A DNA stretch of 7,375 nucleotides from Mollicutes bacterium. GTDB taxonomy: Bacteria; Bacillota_I; Bacilli_A; Izemoplasmatales; Izemoplasmataceae. The stretch is taken from positions 1-7,375 of the forward strand of contig PUMO01000173.1 of NCBI GenBank assembly GCA_003551405.1, written 5' to 3'. Made by a program: the position numbers and the translations under genes. Positions 6,548 through 7,375 of the stretch are shown here, in pieces; position 1 is the stretch's first letter; each line of letters begins with the position of its first letter. The notes below the pieces were generated by a model, which was not told the origin of the DNA, made no database searches, and worked only from the letters and a program-made list of their open reading frames with translations.

Positions 6548-6585
6548 GTTAATTCTAACATAATTTAGAATAACTACAAATAGTT
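6531..6585. repeat. Cluster of three adjacent inverted repeats in the spx-pepF intergenic region
   Basis: Three inverted repeats lie end to end: TTAACCTTGT / ACAAGTTAA (6531-6540 and 6544-6552, one unpaired C), ATTCTAA / TTAGAAT (6552-6558 and 6565-6571, perfect, six-base spacer), and AACTA / TAGTT (6572-6576 and 6581-6585, four-base spacer). The first covers the spx -35. They are upstream of both mapped promoters, so operators are more likely than RNA hairpins. The region is AT-rich, so the shortest repeat may be chance. I do not recognise the regulator. Confidence 0.5.
6537..6564 (+). promoter_or_regulatory. Possible second, distal promoter toward pepF
   Basis: TTGTGA (6537-6542) and CATAAT (6559-6564) are spaced by 16 bases on the plus strand and overlap the inverted-repeat cluster and the spx -35. 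If used, it would give pepF a long leader and put both divergent genes under the same operators. The match is moderate and the region AT-rich. Confidence 0.25.
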
Positions 6586-6666
6586 CTTATACGATTTTAT
6601 CAATAAAAACGTTTCCATTCCTTGCAATGGCCTACGAACAAAATCATGGAGACACGCGCAATAGTA

Positions 6667-6675
6667 TGGTATAAT
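6667..6675 (+). promoter_or_regulatory. TG-extended -10 promoter of pepF
   Basis: TGGTATAAT is a perfect extended -10. The best -35 candidate is TGGAGA about 18 bases upstream, which is weak. The start near 6682 would give a leader of about 37 bases, ending in AGGAGGC before the pepF ATG. A short inverted repeat, CCATT / AATGG (6615-6619 and 6626-6630), lies just upstream and may be chance. Confidence 0.65.
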
Positions 6676-6718
6676 GCCTTTAATGTCAAGACAATTAACT
6701 TTTTAGGAGGCACAGACC

Positions 6719-7375
6719 ATGGAATGGAATTTATCAACCCTTTATGCATCGCTAGATGCATGGCAAAAAGACTATGACCACATGAAAACACTGATTGAAA
6801 AAATGCCAACGTTTGAAGGCAAACTTGGTAACTTTGAAGATTTTAAAGCGTATTATAAGCTTCAAAAAGAAGCATCGGTGACACTGAACAAACTTTATCA
6901 GTATGCATCACTCAAAAGTGACCTTAACACCAAGGACACTGAAAATGCGGCACGCAAACAACAAATGGCAACCCTTGTCAACGAGTATCAAAAAGCCACA
7001 GCCTTTGAGAAGCCAGAAATCCTGAATCTTGGCTGGGAAACCATTGAAGCATTCTTAAACAAAGACGAAAGCCTTAAAGCGTATCATTTCCCCTTAAAGA
7101 AATTATTTCATCAAAGTGAACACGTCCTCGATAAGGACAGTGAGCGATTGCTTACCAACTATTCCAAACTGGCAAGCCAGGGTGCACAACTTCACGGCGC
7201 ACTTTCCATTGCGGACAATGACACCAAGACCGTTACATTGGAAGACGGGAGTACAATCACGGTAAGCAGCGGGAATTTTAGAAGTCATCTTGCGGACCTT
7301 GACAACCAAAAAGACCGCGAGAAAGTATTTAAAACGATTTTTTCACATTATGAAAACCATAAATACACGTTTGCC
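6719..7375 (+). CDS. pepF: Oligoendopeptidase F (M3B), N-terminal part
   Basis: Zinc metallopeptidase that cuts short peptides in the cytoplasm. Only the first 219 residues are in the window, out of about 600 usual for the family, and the frame is open to the right edge. The visible part is the helical N-terminal region: MEWNLSTLYASLDAW at the start is the typical WDLSxLY opening, YASLKSDLNTKD at 62-73 is the conserved helix turn, and the oligopeptidase F N-domain covers about 112-180, with the LLTNYSKLASQGAQLHGAL helix at 144-162. GNFRSHLADLDNQKDREKVF at 185-204 matches the stretch that leads into the catalytic domain. The HExxH zinc site lies beyond the edge, so activity cannot be judged. 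The start follows AGGAGGC seven bases upstream. It is divergent from spx and may share its operators. The family assignment is secure from the N-terminal pattern. Confidence 0.92.
   Translation, partial: MEWNLSTLYASLDAWQKDYDHMKTLIEKMPTFEGKLGNFEDFKAYYKLQKEASVTLNKLYQYASLKSDLNTKDTENAARKQQMATLVNEYQKATAFEKPEILNLGWETIEAFLNKDESLKAYHFPLKKLFHQSEHVLDKDSERLLTNYSKLASQGAQLHGALSIADNDTKTVTLEDGSTITVSSGNFRSHLADLDNQKDREKVFKTIFSHYENHKYTFA

Noticed and set aside
6600..6809. 69-codon minus-strand open frame across the pepF start
   Set aside because: It overlaps the pepF promoter, ribosome binding site and N-terminus in antisense; pepF is the clear gene here.
1..7375. A new defence or mobile system, or the Mycoplasma genetic code
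   Set aside because: All larger genes are conserved housekeeping families, there are no transposase, integrase, phage or direct-repeat signals, and UGA acts as a stop codon.

Overview
The window reads as ordinary chromosomal housekeeping DNA from a low-to-moderate GC Gram-positive lineage (Bacillota, or a wall-less relative that kept the standard code). Three things support this: a clear Spx orthologue, a RecD2 (YrrC-type) helicase instead of a RecBCD subunit, and a PepF-type oligoendopeptidase. UGA acts as a stop (it ends the nitrilase gene) and Trp is written UGG, so the Mycoplasma code does not apply. I cannot name the genus. I see no mobile element, CRISPR array, tRNA, rRNA or defence island, and no clearly new multi-gene system.

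Layout, left to right. 1-2363 (minus): recD2, lacking only its extreme C-terminus at the window edge, with its own promoter. 2413-2456: terminator. 2461-4530 (minus): a two-gene unit, nitrilase-family hydrolase then Xaa-Pro aminopeptidase (pepP); the pepP ribosome binding site is built into the nitrilase stop codon. 4583-4618: strong terminator for gap. 4628-5641 (minus): gap, glycolytic GAPDH, with the best -35/-10 promoter of the window. 5642-5805: short intergenic stretch with one odd hairpin. 5806-5952 (minus): a 48-residue single-span membrane protein, not recognised. 5966-6000: terminator of spx, just in front of that small gene. 6006-6473 (minus): spx with an unusual cysteine-bearing C-terminal tail. 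6474-6718: divergent regulatory region with three adjacent inverted repeats. 6719-7375 (plus): 5' part of pepF, running off the right edge.

The genes are mostly separate transcription units, each closed by its own terminator, with minus-strand units in series and pepF pointing the other way. Functionally they cover DNA repair (RecD2), peptide turnover (PepP, PepF), amide or nitrile hydrolysis (nitrilase family), glycolysis (GAPDH) and thiol-stress control (Spx). The parts most worth a second look are the Spx tail, the inverted-repeat cluster between spx and pepF, and the small membrane protein behind the spx terminator. Promoters here often carry a TG-extended -10 with a weak -35, and two of them leave almost no 5' leader.
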